A stretch of DNA of 64,000 nt from Isoetes taiwanensis (Eukaryota; Streptophyta; Lycopodiopsida; Isoetales; Isoetaceae). The position numbers were made by a program, and so were the translations under genes. The notes below the pieces were generated by a model that was not told the DNA's origin, did not search any database, and worked only from the letters and a program-made list of their open reading frames with translations. The first letter of the stretch is position 1; the number at the start of each line of letters is the position of its first letter. Shown piece after piece: positions 25,479 through 39,060 of this stretch. The stretch spans positions 5,349,132 through 5,413,131 of the forward strand of contig JAJEKV010000011.1 of the NCBI GenBank assembly GCA_021234155.1. Direction: 5' to 3'.

Positions 25479-28400
25479 ATATGTCTCACACTGACCCCAA
25501 TTTTTGGTCCACAGTTGTTTTTTAGTTGTACGGAAGTGTTGTTTTATGCCAAAAACAACACCAAAATGGCCCCAAAAGTCCACGTGGCCCGTTTATCCGG
25601 ATTTGCACAAAGAGACAGTGGTTTTTTGGCAAAAACATCCCACTGTGGTTTTTTTGGCAGCTTTTTGTTTTTTTGTCAACGTGTCCTTTTTTTCACTATT
25701 GTTTTTCACGAACTTTTGTCAACATGTGGTTTTTCTTGACTGTTGTTTTTTGGAGGAGCCACCCGTTGTTTGTCTTTCAAAAAACACATGTAGGTTTGAA
25801 TATTAATACGTGGAAAACTGAAAAAAAAATAGTTTTTTTTTCCTTTTCAATGTGTGTTGTTTTGTTTTCTCCACTTGTAGTTCTTTAAGTTAACATTGTT
25901 TTCACAAAAGAAAATACGTAATATCTAAGAAATCCACATGTATTGTTTTAGAATAATTGTTGTTTTCAAATGTTGTTTTACTACGACAATATGTAGTTAT
26001 TAGATATATATCATTTTTTTCTATATGTATTATATTTTTTCTTTACATGTTGGTTTTAAAAGTTATCATTGTTTTCTTAAAAAACAATACGTAGTTTTAA
26101 AGAAATCCACATATAGGGTTTAAAAAAAATTGTTATTTTCAATCGTTGTTTTCCTTGATTTGATATGTAGCTATTAAGAAGTAGACACGTCGTTTCTTAA
26201 TGTAGTTGTTGTCTCAATGAAATAAAATATATGTGGCTTTTATTTAAATTTAGAGAAACAACCCGTTTGGTCCACTCTGGAACATCTGTGTAACCAATCA
26301 AATATTGACACGTGGCACTCAATTTTTCAAAAAAAAAAGCCTCAACTCTAGACTAGTAATATCATGTTTTAGTGATCTTTTTTAATTTAAAATAAGAAAG
26401 CCTTTGGGAATCGAACCCAAACAAAGCCATAAGGCAATCCAAATACCAACATTAAATTAAAACATTGAATATTCAATGATTACATTCAAAACATTACAAA
26501 ACATTAAAGTAATGGTTAAGATTCAAAACAATTAAATTTATTGTTTAAGGTTCAAAGCATGAAGTCGAGCAAGAACTACCCTGACACATAAATGACATAA
26601 CATAGTATGGAGAGTCAAATTAAAGCTAAATAACTGGCTATAGGAACTAGGGAGATGGGAAGAGGGAGAAAGAAAGATCAACAAAAGATATAGATATAAA
26701 TCAAAAGCAAGAAATGCGGCGAAAAGAAATAGAGGTAAAATCCCTTACCAAAGCCCGAACTATAGCAAAACCTCGCAATAAAAAAGGCTGCAAGAATAGA
26801 GATCTATAATATAATTCCGAAGACTAAAGTTCATCATTTCTTACTCTGCTTGAAAACAGCAACATTTGATATGATACCCGGCCTTGCAGAAGGCTAAAGT
26901 TCATATTTCCTAAACATAAAGGAAACCAAGGTGAAGATGAGCAAATAATTTCAAGCTTGCAAATGCGGTTTTCATACTTTGCCTGCTTAAAAACAGCAAC
27001 ATCTAATATTCTTCTGGATCGTCCCATACAAAGATTTTAAATCCGTGGAGGAATAAACCTCGGCCATTGCTACCATTAGGAGGAACCACTAAATAAAAAT
27101 GTTGGTCAAAAGTAAGATTCTTTACCTTAGCCATGTTTTTGCTCTCCATAGCTTTGACTTCGTCCATAAATGTCCTTTGGTGGTCGTTGTATTGTCGGAC
27201 GGTTAGAAGAAGATACAAACTAAAAAACATCCGACAAAAGCCGCATGTATAGCACCAAAATTACTGTTTTAGGGGCTTGAAGTCGAATTCAAAAGGCGGG
27301 CCATTACCCCGTATTTTGCAAACAAGATATCAGCGATAAGGCTCACTTGGATGAAAAGGCGAAAGCACCTGAGGACCTTACACCGCCACGGTTTCATGCT
27401 ACAATTTGGATCCTAGAAGCAATGCCTTCAAACACGGCAAAAGGCGTCTTAGAACTTCATTTTGGACAAGGAAAATAACGGATCAATGTTCCCTTGGCTT
27501 GGGTTCAAAGCTGCTGCCGGATTTGCGTCATGCCCAAGTAACTAGAGAACAAAAGCAAGAACGGAATGTTGAACAAGAGAGAACAAAAGCAAGAAACGAG
27601 AATGTTGAGCAGGGAAAAAGCTTTTCATAAGAGCAAATAATATAAACTTAACTTCGGACTTATCGAAGCGGATGATCATCGCTCCCGATTTTCAGTAGAA
27701 TAAAGGGGAAAGATCAAGGCAATTTGGGCTTCGCGGCAACAAAAGCGCCATAGCCAATGGCGAAATCCTTCCAGATTGCCATAGCCATACGAATCCTTCC
27801 AATGAAAAGCCGCCATAGCCATAGGCCGGACCGGATCTGTTAAGATCCAAGGGCAAAACAAGGGCGGGAAAACTCAGCCTTCAATCGATCATGGCTCCTA
27901 TCACGCATATCTTTGAAGCTCATCTTGGAGGGGCGCATGTTCTTGCTTCTGCTGCGCAATCATCCGATTCAAATTTTAGCATTGCTTGGCGGCTCGGCCT
28001 TGTTTGGATAGTCTTCCACGATCGCCCGGCGCCACAACAAGCCGCTTCCTTGCCTCCTCCCTCTCGGCCATTGATTAGGGTTAGAACGATGGCGGATCTT
28101 TGCATTACAAGCTATTTTTGCAAGGCGAAACTCAAAAAAATGTTTGGTCGTAGAATAAAGGGGAAAAATTTCGTGATTGGGGCTTCTTGGCACGAGAAAA
28201 GTTTCCATAGCCATAAGAAGTGGCTGGCCTTGATTCACAAAGGGCAATGAGAAAAGGCGCCATAGCCATAAACGCTGCCACAAAGGCTTGATTCACAAGG
28301 CGAAATCCGCCGATTGCTATAGCCATACGAAGTTGGGCGGGGAAACTAGGGGGGAAAACTCATTCTAAGCCTTCAATCTGTGCCGTTGATCTCGGCTCTC

Positions 28401-28995
28401 AATCTCAACCATTAAGTTTCAGAGCCAATAAGAGCATAGGATGTGGATCAAGAACTCTACCGTTCATTTTGGTCATTGAATAAAAATCTGAGTTTACCAC
28501 GCAGCGTGCATAAAAAATATATTTGATTAATGGGAGTTGTTTTTATTCTAAGGAAAATAGAGACCCCCTATTAGTTTTTCTTATTTTTTTTATTATTATT
28601 TTTAGCAGGTCCAGGGTGCAAGATTTTATGGAATTCTAAGGCATCCACATTGCCTGCCTTGTCACTTGATATTGTTTCCAACCATTGGATCTGTAAAACT
28701 TTGCATCAACTGTCCACGAAATTACAAAAGCCATGAAATTAGCCTCCCAGTCTCCTTCAACCATGGCTCTCCAGTATCATTGCACAATCGATCCATGTTT
28801 TATGTTGTGCAAACTAAGAAGAATGAATTTTGGCATGAGAAACTTTGGTAGAGGGCAAAGAAGGCACGACTGAGCTTCAGTCTATTATATTCCAACAACC
28901 TTATGCCTCATCCAAAAGCAATGCAATTGTATAGGCATGCATGCATAGTGTTCTGTTTGCATTGCAGGCATTTTTCTAAAGAAGGTGGAGGCGAC
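25479..28995. other. AT-rich non-coding stretch (unit C)
   Basis: Counterpart of 5301-8820 and 16929-20445, with the same internal repeats and no supported gene. It is nearly identical to unit B apart from clustered differences around CAG/CTG sites, for example 27250-27860 and 28160-28330. Confidence 0.6.
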
Positions 28996-28999
28996 AGAG

Positions 29000-30213
29000 C
29001 GCTCGCGTGGCATGTTTGAGCCACCTTGGCATGTTGGAGCCTAGGTGGCATGTTGGAGCCCACGTGGCATGTTTGAGCCACCTTGGCATGTTTGAGCCTA
29101 GGTGGCACGTTAGAGCCACGGTGGCATGTTGGAGCCTAGGTGGCATGTTTGAGCCAACTTGGCATATTTAAGCCTAGGTGGCATGTTGTGAGTCACCTTG
29201 GCATGTTTGAGCCTTGGTGGCATGGTGGAGCCCACGTGGCATGTTGGAGCCACCTTGGCATGTTGGAGCCTAGGTGGCATGTTTGAGCCCACCTTGGCAT
29301 GTTTGAGCCACCTGGCATGTTTGAGCCTAGGTGGCATGTTGGAGCCTAGGTGGCATGTTTGAGCCACCTTGGCATGTTTGAGCCTAGGTGGCATGTTGGA
29401 GCCCCTTGGCATGTTGGAGCCTAAGTGAGCCTGCATGGCATGTTTGAGCCACCTAGGAATGTTGGAGCCCACATGGCATATTTGAGCCACCTTGGCAAGT
29501 TGGAGCATAGGTGGCATGTTGGAGCCAGCGTGGCATGTTTGAGCACGTTGGAGCCTAGGTGGCATGTTTGAGCCATTTTGTCATGTTGGAGCCTAGGTGG
29601 CATGTTGGAGCCACCTTGGCATGTTTGAGCCTAGGTGGCATGTTAGAGCCACCTTGGCATGTTGGAGCCCACCTTGGCATGTTGGAGCCCACGTGGCGTG
29701 TTGGAGCCCACGTGGCATGTTGGAGCCCACGTGGCATGTTTGAGCCACCTTGGCATGTTGGAGCCTAGGTGGCATGTTGAAGCCCATGTGGCATGTTTGA
29801 GCCACCTTGTCATGTTGGAGCCTAGGTGGCATGTTTGAGCCACCTTGGCATGTTGGAGCCTAGGTGGCATGTTTGAGCCACCTTGGCATGTTTGAGCCTA
29901 GGTGGCATGTTAGAGCCACGGTGGCATATTGGAGCCTAGATGGCATGGTTGAGCCAACTTGGCATATTTAAGCCTAGGTGGCATGTTGTGAGACACCTTG
30001 TCATGTTGGAGCCTAGGTGGCATGGTGGAGCCCACGTGGCATGTGTGCGCCACGTTGGCATATTGGAGCACGCATGGCATGTTAAAGCCCGTGTGGCATG
30101 TTGGAGCCACCTTGGTGGCATGATTGAGCCACCTTGTGTATGTTTGAGCCACCTTGGTGGCATGTTTGAGCCACCTTGGCATGTTTGAGCCTAGGTGGCA
30201 TGTTTGAGCCAAG
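29000..30213 (+). repeat. 19-bp minisatellite array (unit C)
   Basis: Same array as in units A and B. Its 3' end (TTTGAGCCAAGTGGACAG) is identical in all three, so the array boundaries are inherited and not independently formed. Confidence 0.92.
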
Positions 30214-30547
30214 TGGACAGAAAATTTGTCCATTGCACATCCCTATGGCAAACACTCAAATGATGATATCTTGAGTGTTTTTTAACATTTCTGGCTAATA
30301 TTTGAAATGACTATCAGGGGACTTGTAGGAACATGTGGAAAGAAATTTGGCTTGATTTGGAACTAAGGTGATGGAGAGAAATTGGATATATTTTTCTCTC
30401 AATGAACTGTAAGAAAAAACCAGCAAATAATTTTTTGAATCCTGATTTCTATAAGGTTTTTATTGTGTGTTTTCAACTCCTGCAAGTCTAAATGGAACCT
30501 GAGATCATGTGCATATGCTCAAAAAATGGATTTGAGGCATAAAAAAG

Positions 30548-31073
<526 letters not shown>

Positions 31074-33420
31074 CCAAGTTATCACGGTCATTTTTGCAGC
31101 AAAGAAACACGAACCCTCTACATGGCGTTATTACGCACCCTCCGCTAAGGCCAATTCACTACTGAGCGTGTTGGACATGAGCTACTTTGGCGCTTCGGGG
31201 AGCAAGGGTGGTCTTACGCCCACGAAACTTGGTCTCAGGGTAATGTCGATGTTTAGTCCGTTGGCAGACTCAGATCACAGTTCCGGGGTGGGAGAGTTGC
31301 CCGTCTGTGGCCAGAGACCCTCCAGAGAGGACCTTTAGGTCGAACTTCTTCTGGAAGGTTTTAGGGCTCCGCCTTCTGGCGTCAATGCCCTCCCACTACC
31401 TCATGACATTGTGCAAGATCCTGGTCCAATCTGGCTAGGGTATGGCCTCCAAAACGCAAACCCTGTGCCTTGCCAGGTTATTGTAGGGTTTACGTTATGG
31501 AGGTCGAGTTTTATTCAGTTGCACTTGAGACATGGTCGAGAAGCTGCGATTGAAAACAAAGCAATAAGCCCGACAAAATGGGGTTTGGATTAAATCTCCT
31601 CCTAGTTTTGCAATTAAAAGTCTAGAGCGCCTTATGCAGTAGCAAAATTGTTTGGGATTACTCGGGTTGGCCAATAGATCGAAACTCTGTTATTTCAGTT
31701 CTCATGGCTCTCCATGCATGTTTAGAAATGGTCCACCACGTTATCAAAGAAGTCGACCACGTTTTGGCCTCCAAAACGTGAACCCTGTGCGTTGCTAGGT
31801 TATTGTAGGGTTTACGTTATGGAGGTCGAGTTTTATTCAGTTGCACTTGAGACATGGTCGAGAAGCTGCAGTTGAAAACAAGAAGCAATAGAAACTGACG
31901 AAACGGGGTTTGGATTTACCGAGGCAGACTTTCCTACCAGTGCTCCTCCGTGAGGGCAAATGCCAATGCCTCCCTTCCCGAAACCCGGTTTCCCTATCCG
32001 ACCGTTGAATTCTCCATTCAAGTAACTTGCTTCGAGCAGGCTCAAGAAAATTCAAGATCTGTCCGGGAGAACATATCCCTCCGCAAAGTGTCCTGCAGTC
32101 GACCGTGTAGAAACCCAAGTGTTTTGTCGTTCGGGCAGTACAAAGGCTCCGGAATGGAGATTTGACTTCGCCATGTCATCCGAAATAGCGAAATTACCCT
32201 AGGGACCAAGTTACACGGTCATTTTTTGCAGCAAAAGAAACACGAACCCTCTACATGGCAGTATTCTGCACCCTACTACGAACGTGTTGGACATGAGCTA
32301 CTTTGGCGCTTCCGGGAGCAAGGGTGGTCTTTTGCCCACGAAACTTGGTCTCCAGGGTAATGTCGATGTTTCGAGTCCGTTGGCAGAGTCAGATCACAGT
32401 TCCGGGGTGGGAGAGTTGCCCGTCTGTGGCCAGGGACCCTCCAGAGAGGACCTTTGGGTCGAACTTCTTCTGGAAGGTTTTAGGGCTCCGCCTTCTGGCG
32501 TCAATGCCCTCCCACTACCTCATGACATTGTGCAAGATCCTGGTCCAATCTGGCTAGGGTATGGCCTCCAAAACGCAAACCCTGTGCCTTGCCAGGTTAT
32601 TGTAGGGTTTACGTTATGGAGGTCGAGTTTTATTCAGTTGCACTTGAGACATGGTCGAGAAGCTGCAGTTGAAAACAAGAAGCAATAGAAACTGACGAAA
32701 CGGGGTTTGGATTTACCGAGGCAGACTTTCCTACCAGTGCTCCTCCGTGAGGGCAAATGCCAATGCCTCCCTTCCCGAAACCCGGTTTCCCTATCCGACC
32801 GTTGAATTCTCCATTCAAGTAACTTGCTTCGAGCAGGCTCAAGAAAATTCAAGATCTGTCCGGGAGAACATATCCCTCCGCAAAGTGACCTGCAGTCGAC
32901 CGTGTAGAAACCCAAGTGTTTTGTCGTTCGGGCAGTACAAAGGCTCCGGAATGGAAATTTGACTTCGCCGTGTCATCCGAAATAGTGAAATTACCCTAGG
33001 GACCAAGTTACACGGTCATTTTTTGCAGCAAAAGAAACACGAACCCTCTACATGGCAGTATTCTGCACCCTCTGCTAAGGCCAATTCACTACGAACGTGT
33101 TGGACATGAGCTACTTTGGCGCTTCCGGGAGCAGGGGTGGTCTTCTGCCCACGAAACTTGGTCTCTAAGGTAATGTCGATGTTTCGAGTCCGTTGGCAGA
33201 GTCAGATCGCAGTTCCGGGGTGGGAGAGTTGCCCGTCCGTGGCCAAGGACCCTCCAGAGAGGACCTTTGGGACGAACTCCTTTTGGAAGGTTTTAGGGCT
33301 CCATCTTCTGGCGTCAACGCCCTCCCACTACCTCATGACATTGTGCAAGATCTTGGTCCAATCTGGATAGGGTATGGCCTCCAAAACGCAAACCCCTGCT
33401 TTGCCAGGTTATTGTAGGGT
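31074..33420 (+). repeat. direct ~800-bp repeats (R plus partner), left arm
   Basis: Contains R copies at about 31919-32208 and 32716-33004, 797 bp apart, each followed by a ~420-515-bp partner block that begins ACACGGTCATTTTTTGCAGC and ends near TTATTGTAGGGTTTACG. A first partner block spans 31074-31610. Frames such as MALPGA...VVFCPRN recur in each block, but none extends past about 134 residues and none matches a known domain. It could be LTR or other retroelement debris. No gag, RT or primer-binding site was seen. Confidence 0.75.
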
Positions 33421-33599
33421 TTACGTTATGGAGGCCAAAACGTGGTCAGTTGCACTTGGGACCTGGTGTACCTTTTTCGAACATGCATGCGGAGCCATGG
33501 CAACTGAAATAACAGACTTTGGATCTATTGGCGATTCCGAATCATTTAAAAAAAAATTGGTACTACAAAAAGTGTTATTGACTTCTAATTGCGACACTG
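33421..33599. other. spacer between inverted arms
   Basis: Unique-looking sequence at the turn of the inverted repeat. It includes CATGCATGCGGAGCCATGGC, related to CATGCATGGAGAGCCATGAG in the right arm, so it may itself be a diverged member. No gene seen. Confidence 0.5.
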
Positions 33600-35515
33600 G
33601 GAGGAGGATAAATCCAAACCCCATTTCGTCAGTTTCTATTGCTTCTTGTTTTCAACTGCAGCTTCTCGACCATGTCTCAAGTGCAACTGAATAAAACTCG
33701 ACCTCCATAGCGTAAACCCTACAATAACCTAGCAACGCACAGGGTTCACGTTTTGGAGGCCAAAATGTGGTCGACTTCTTTGATAACATGGTGGACCATT
33801 TCTAAACATGCATGGAGAGCCATGAGAACTGAAATAACAGAGTTTCGATCTATTGGCCAACCCGAGTGATCCCAAACAATTTTGCTGCAAAACTAGGAGG
33901 AGATTTAATCCAAACCCCATTTTGTCAATTTCTATTGCTTCTTGTTTTCAACTGCAGCTTCTCGACCATGTCTCAAGTGCAACTGAATAAAACTCGACCT
34001 CCATAACGTAAACCCTACAATAACCTGGCAAGGCACATGGTTTGCGTTTCGGAGGCCATACCCTAGCCAGATTGGACCAGGATCTTGCACAATGTCATGA
34101 GGTAGTGGGAGGGCATTGACGCCAGAAGACGGAGCCCTAAAACCTTCCAGAAGAAGTTCGACCCAAAGGTCCTCTCTGGAGGGTCCCTGGCCACAGACGG
34201 GCAACTCTCCCACCCCGGAACTGTGATCTGAGTCTGCCAACGGACTCGAAACATCGACATTACCCTGGAGACCAAGTTTCGTGGGCAAAAGACCACCCTT
34301 GCTCCCGGAAGCGCCAAAGTAGCTCATGTCCAACACGTTCGTAGTAGGGTGCAGAATACTGCCATGTAGAGGGTTCGTGTTTCTTTTGCTGCAAAAAATG
34401 ACCGTGTAACTTGGTCCCTAGGGTAATTTCATTTGTTTTGAGCGACATGACGAAGTCAAATCTCCATTCGAGCCTTTTATGCCCGAGCGACAAAACACTT
34501 GGGTTTCTACGATCGATTGCGGGGACACTTTGCGGAGGGTTATGTTCTCCCGGACAGATCTTGGATTTTCTTGAGCCTGCTCGAAGCAAGTTACTTGAAT
34601 GGAGGATTCAACGGTCGGATAGGGAAACCGGGTTCCGGGAAGGGAGGCATTGGCATTTGCCCTCCTGAGGTGCTTGGTAGGAAAGCCCTGTCTCGGTAAA
34701 TCCAAATCCCATTCGCCGGGTTTCTATTGCTTCTTGTTTTCAACTGCAGCTTCTCGACCATGTCTCAAGTGCAACTGAATAAAACTCGACCTCCATAACG
34801 TAAACCCTACAATAACCTAGCAACGCACAGGGTTTACGTTTTGGAGGCCATACCCTAGCCAGATTGGACCAGGATCTTGCACAATGTCATGAGGTAGTGG
34901 GGGGGCGTTGGCCTTGAGAAGATGGAGCGCTAAAACCTTCCGGAAGAAGTTCGTCCCAAAGGTCCTCTCACGGAGGGTCCTTGGCCCGCAGACGAGCAAC
35001 TCTCCCACCAGCGGGCTGATGATCGACTCGCTTAGCGGACTCAAAACATCGATATTACCCTGGAGACCAAGTTTCGTGGGCAGAAGACCACCCCTGCTCC
35101 CGGAAGCGCCAAAGTAGCTCATGTCCAACACGTTCGTAGTGAATTGGCCTTAGCGGAGGGCAGAATACTGCCATGTAGAGGGTTCGTGTTTCTTTTGCTG
35201 CAAAAATGGCCGTGTAACTTGGTCCCTAGGGTAATTTCATTTGTTTCGGACGACATGGCGAAGTCAAATCTCCATTCCGGAGCCTTTGTCTTGCCGAACG
35301 ACAAAACACTTGGGTTTCTACGGTCGATTGCGCGGGACACTTTGGAGGAGGGATATGTTCTCGGGGACAGATCTTGAATTTTTTGAGCCTGCTTTCGAAG
35401 CAAGTTACCGAATGGAGAATTCAGCGATGGGATAGGGAAATCGGGTTCGGGGAAGGGAGGCATTGGCATTTGCCCTCCGGAGGAGCTTGGTAGGAAAGCC
35501 CGCCTCGGTAACCTT
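33600..35515 (-). repeat. inverted ~800-bp repeats (R plus partner), right arm
   Basis: Reverse-complement copies of the left-arm blocks. 33901-33930 matches 31575-31604 inverted, partner blocks are at 33935-34417 and 34720-35217, and R is at about 34418-34700 and 35218-35515. The two arms form a large imperfect palindrome with a short spacer. Copies in the right arm carry more CG-containing differences. Confidence 0.78.
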
Positions 35516-35549
35516 TGTGATGTCCATCTCGGGGGTCACGGCCACCTAG

Positions 35550-36512
35550 GCTATAACATGCCACTGGGCTCCAACATGCCCGTGAGCTCCAACATGCCAA
35601 GTTGGCTCCAACGTGCCACCTAGGCTCAAGCATGCCAAGGTGGCTCAAATATGCCACACAGGATCCAACATGCCACGGGCTTCAACATGCCCACGTAGGC
35701 TCCAACATGCCAACTAGGCTCCAACATGCCTCGTGAGCTCTAGCATGCCACCTAGGCTCCAACGTGCCACCTAGGCTCCAACATGCCACCTAGGCTCCAA
35801 CATGCCAAGGTGGCTCCAACATGCCATCTAGGCTCAAAGCGTGCCAAGGTGGCTCAAACATGCCACCTAGGCTCCAACATGCCACCCACGCTCCAACATG
35901 CCCGTGGGCTCCAACATGCCACCTAGCATGCCACCTAGGCTCCAACATGCCACCTAGGCTCCAACATGCCACGGTGGCTCCAACATGCCACGTGAGCTCC
36001 AACATGCTAAGTTGGCTCCAACGTGCCACCTAGGCTCAAGCACGCCAAGGTGGCTCAAATATGCCACCTAGGCTCCAACATGCCACCAAGGCTTCAACAT
36101 GCCACGTAGGCTCCAACATGCCAACTAGGCTCTAACATGCCTCGTGAGCTCTAGCATGCCACCTAGGCTCCAACGTGCCACCTACGCTCCAACATGCCAC
36201 GTGGGCTCCAACATGCCACCTAGCATGCCACCTAGGCTCCAACATGCCACCTGGGCTCCAACATGCCACGTGAGCTCCAACATGCCACATATGCTCCAAC
36301 ATGCCAAGTTGGCTCCAACGTGCCACCTAGGCTCAAGCATGCCAACGTGGCTCAAATATGCCACCATCAGCTCCAACATGCCACGTGGAACGCAACATGC
36401 CACAGGCTCCAACATGCCACGTGAGCTCTAACATGCCACCTCGGCTCCAACATGCCACCTACGCTCCAACATGCCACCAAGGCTTCAACATGCCACGTAG
36501 GCTCCAACGCAT
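35550..36512 (-). repeat. 19-bp minisatellite array, inverted copy
   Basis: Monomers read TAGGCTCCAACATGCCACC on the plus strand, the reverse complement of the array in units A-C. Its place after an inverted R module, with no intervening 8.6-kb unit, suggests that a rearrangement joined these ends. Confidence 0.9.
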
Positions 36513-36779
36513 GAATGACTAAGGCAAGATATGAATGACATGGACATGGACTTGATGACGTTAGGATATTGTTAGGATTTTGCGTGGTCCTATGACATTA
36601 ATGCTTAGGGATTTGTTGCAGCGGTCCTGCACCCCCTCAAGGAATACAAATCAAATTCTTGATGGTTTTGTTATGCAAAAATAGGCATTAAGTAATTGAA
36701 GTAGTTGAAGTAACTTGTCTTGCATGGAATACTAGTATAAGGACATGTGATCGTGCATGTGCATCACATGTAGCAAATC
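36513..36779. other. no feature recognised
   Basis: AT-rich sequence between the minisatellite and the 157-bp repeat. No gene or clear repeat seen. Confidence 0.4.
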
Positions 36780-37260
36780 AAGTACTCTGTCCTACCACTA
36801 TAAAGACCCGTGATATGGAAGGATAGGACATGTAGAGAATCAAGTATTCTTTCCTACTTCTATAAAGACATGTGACAATAGAAGTATTACACATGTCGTA
36901 ATTCATGTATTCTTTCCTACAATGCCTTAGCAAATAAAGTACTCTGTCCTACTACTATAAAGACATGTGACATGGAAGCATACGACATGTAGAGAATCAA
37001 GTATTCTTTCCTACTTCTATAAAGACATGTGACAATAAAAGTATTACACATGTCGTAATTCATGTATTCTTTCCTACAATGCCTTAGCAAATAAAGTACT
37101 CTGTCCTACTACTATAAAGACATGTGAATGGAAGTATAGGACATGTAGAGAATCAAATATTCTTTCCTACATCTATAAAGACATGTGACAATAGAATTAT
37201 TAGACATGTAGAAATTCAAGTATGCTTTCCTACAGTGGATTGTATTATAAAATGACATGT
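36780..37260. repeat. ~157-bp tandem repeat, three copies
   Basis: Phrases TATAAAGACATGTGAC, ACATGTAGAGAATCAA and ATTCTTTCCTAC recur with a period of about 157 bp (starting near 36793, 36949 and 37107), each holding two diverged half-units. No coding capacity. Confidence 0.8.
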
Positions 37261-37269
37261 CACAATAGA

Positions 37270-38620
37270 AGAAACTACAAAACAACAGTGGATGTTTTAG
37301 TCCACTGAAAAAAGAACACCATTATCGAACAAAACCATACCTCCACAAATCCACATGTAGGATTCTTTGAAAACAGGACATGTAGACCTACCAAAACTGA
37401 TGTTTTCAACAGTGGACCAAAAACCGGGGTGAGTATGTCTGATTTGTTTGGCTTCATTACCTGAAAGTACACTAAAATGTAGAATGATGTAATTTTGATA
37501 TTCAAGTACATGTAAATGCAGCTGCATGGACATGTAACTGTTAATGGATGTACATCTAAAAAGTACCTAATAGCACATCACTGCAAGATTTCTGCTACTA
37601 TGTAAACAATGTAAAATGCAATACATTTCATGAGAACCATGTGTATTCATTAACAGGTCACTCGGAACAGAACTAGAATGTACAGAATGTACTAGAATGT
37701 ACAGAATGTACTAGAATGTCATGAAAGAATTTTGGAAGAAAACATAAACTCCAAGACTGAATTGATTCAATTACAAGAGCAAACCTGTGAGATATCAAGG
37801 TATTGTATTGCTTGTGTTCTCCTCTTCATGACATCTCTAACCTTTGGTGAAACTTTGGTATTGTCAAGCCAAAATTCATTTTAACACGACATTTGATTGA
37901 ATCATCGATTCTATTTGATCTTGGCATCCTTCCCGCCAAAGCCCATACATTTGCTCCACTTAATGACATTATCTTCCTTCTTGCTGCAGCTTTGGATAAA
38001 TTTCTTGGTTTGTATCTTTAGCAATTTTGAAGAAACATTCTTGTTTATATCTCCTTTTTTCCAACAATCATTGATAACGATTGAATGTTTTGCAGCCAAT
38101 TTATCTTTGCTATTAGCGGACTTTACTTCTTGAAGTCCATCTTTCAAGTTTCGATCATTGATTTCATAACAATAACCCGGAAGGATTTCCAATCTGAGGT
38201 CGAAAACAGAAAAAAAGCGTCATCTTGCAACAAACGATCACAAAAACTAATCTTTGATTCGGACCGAAGCGTTTGCAAAGAAGCGAGGATGCAATCCACC
38301 GACACATCAACACGCTTCTTTATTTGTTTTGTGGCATAACACGGCCAATGTCGGCATACTTTGCGCTTAGAACCATCACTTCCATTGGAATTCTCACCCT
38401 CCATGAACAGATTGACATGTGTTTGCTTCTGGAATTCCTTCGGTGTTCTTCCTGTGAAAGGGGGGAATTTCGGAAAGGGAGGGACGGATCCATTCAATTT
38501 GGTTCGGTGGTTCGGTGGTTAACCAAGAATTTCGGGGGGAATGTCAGGGATGATCTTGCAATCATTGCATATCTGACACAAAACGACAAACCATAGTATC
38601 TTGATGTACATCTAAAATGT
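37270..38620 (-). pseudogene. diverged relative of the transposase-bearing unit
   Basis: 37415-37440 read in reverse resembles the unit segment CTGACCCCAATTTTTGGTCC near 5310, and TGTACATCT motifs occur at 37548 and 38605. Between them two minus-strand frames (37911-38192 and 38144-38497) carry protein-like runs such as KRKVCRHWPC, SKISFCDRLLQDDAF and SANSKDKLAAKHSIVINDCW. They may be the N-terminal part of the same transposase family, but I could not align them to the units. Low confidence. Confidence 0.3.
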
Positions 38621-38947
38621 ACCCCAAAAAAGCACAAATTCGTCCTTCAATTCAGTACGATGTACGTACACCCTTTCATGCTTTTACCCTTCTCTCTTCA
38701 TTGGACCGTCTTATTTGCAGTTTCGTACTGAACGAGCCCAGAATCTAACATGCCATAGGAGATTCCCATGATGATGGTCGTCGTTCTCCTATTTGAAGCA
38801 GTTGTTGATCCAGATATGTTGAGTTTTACAAATGTGTGAGTTGTGCCATTTATGTTCCTTAACAACATGCTTCTTCCATTTGGGAAAAGACCCTTCCTGT
38901 ATTAGCTAATACACATTGAGGTGAGTCTGTATTAGACTGCAATTATT
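38621..38947. other. no feature recognised
   Basis: No gene or repeat supported. Confidence 0.4.
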
Positions 38948-39028
38948 GATTTGCAGATGGAAGGCTTTTGCAAGTACCCTTTTTTTATTGATTTATAGAT
39001 GGAAGGCTTTTGCAAGTACCCCTTTTTT
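38948..39028 (+). repeat. ~43-bp direct duplication
   Basis: The segment around GATGGAAGGCTTTTGCAAGT occurs twice in a row, each preceded by ATTGATTT and followed by ACCC and a T run. Confidence 0.85.
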
Positions 39029-39060
39029 GTTTAATTTTCACTGATGAGATCATTTCATTA

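Noticed and set aside
29110-29565. 151-residue minus-strand frame in the minisatellite (MPPRLQ, QTCHLGSNM repeats)
   Set aside because: A 19-bp period cycles through all frames every 57 bp, so long frames arise without selection. Indels and frames differ between arrays.
31411-33420. Repeated 80-134-residue frames (MALPGA..., MLDMSYFGASGS...) as genes of the R-plus-partner repeat
   Set aside because: Overlapping frames on both strands are equally open, and frames break between copies. No known domain.
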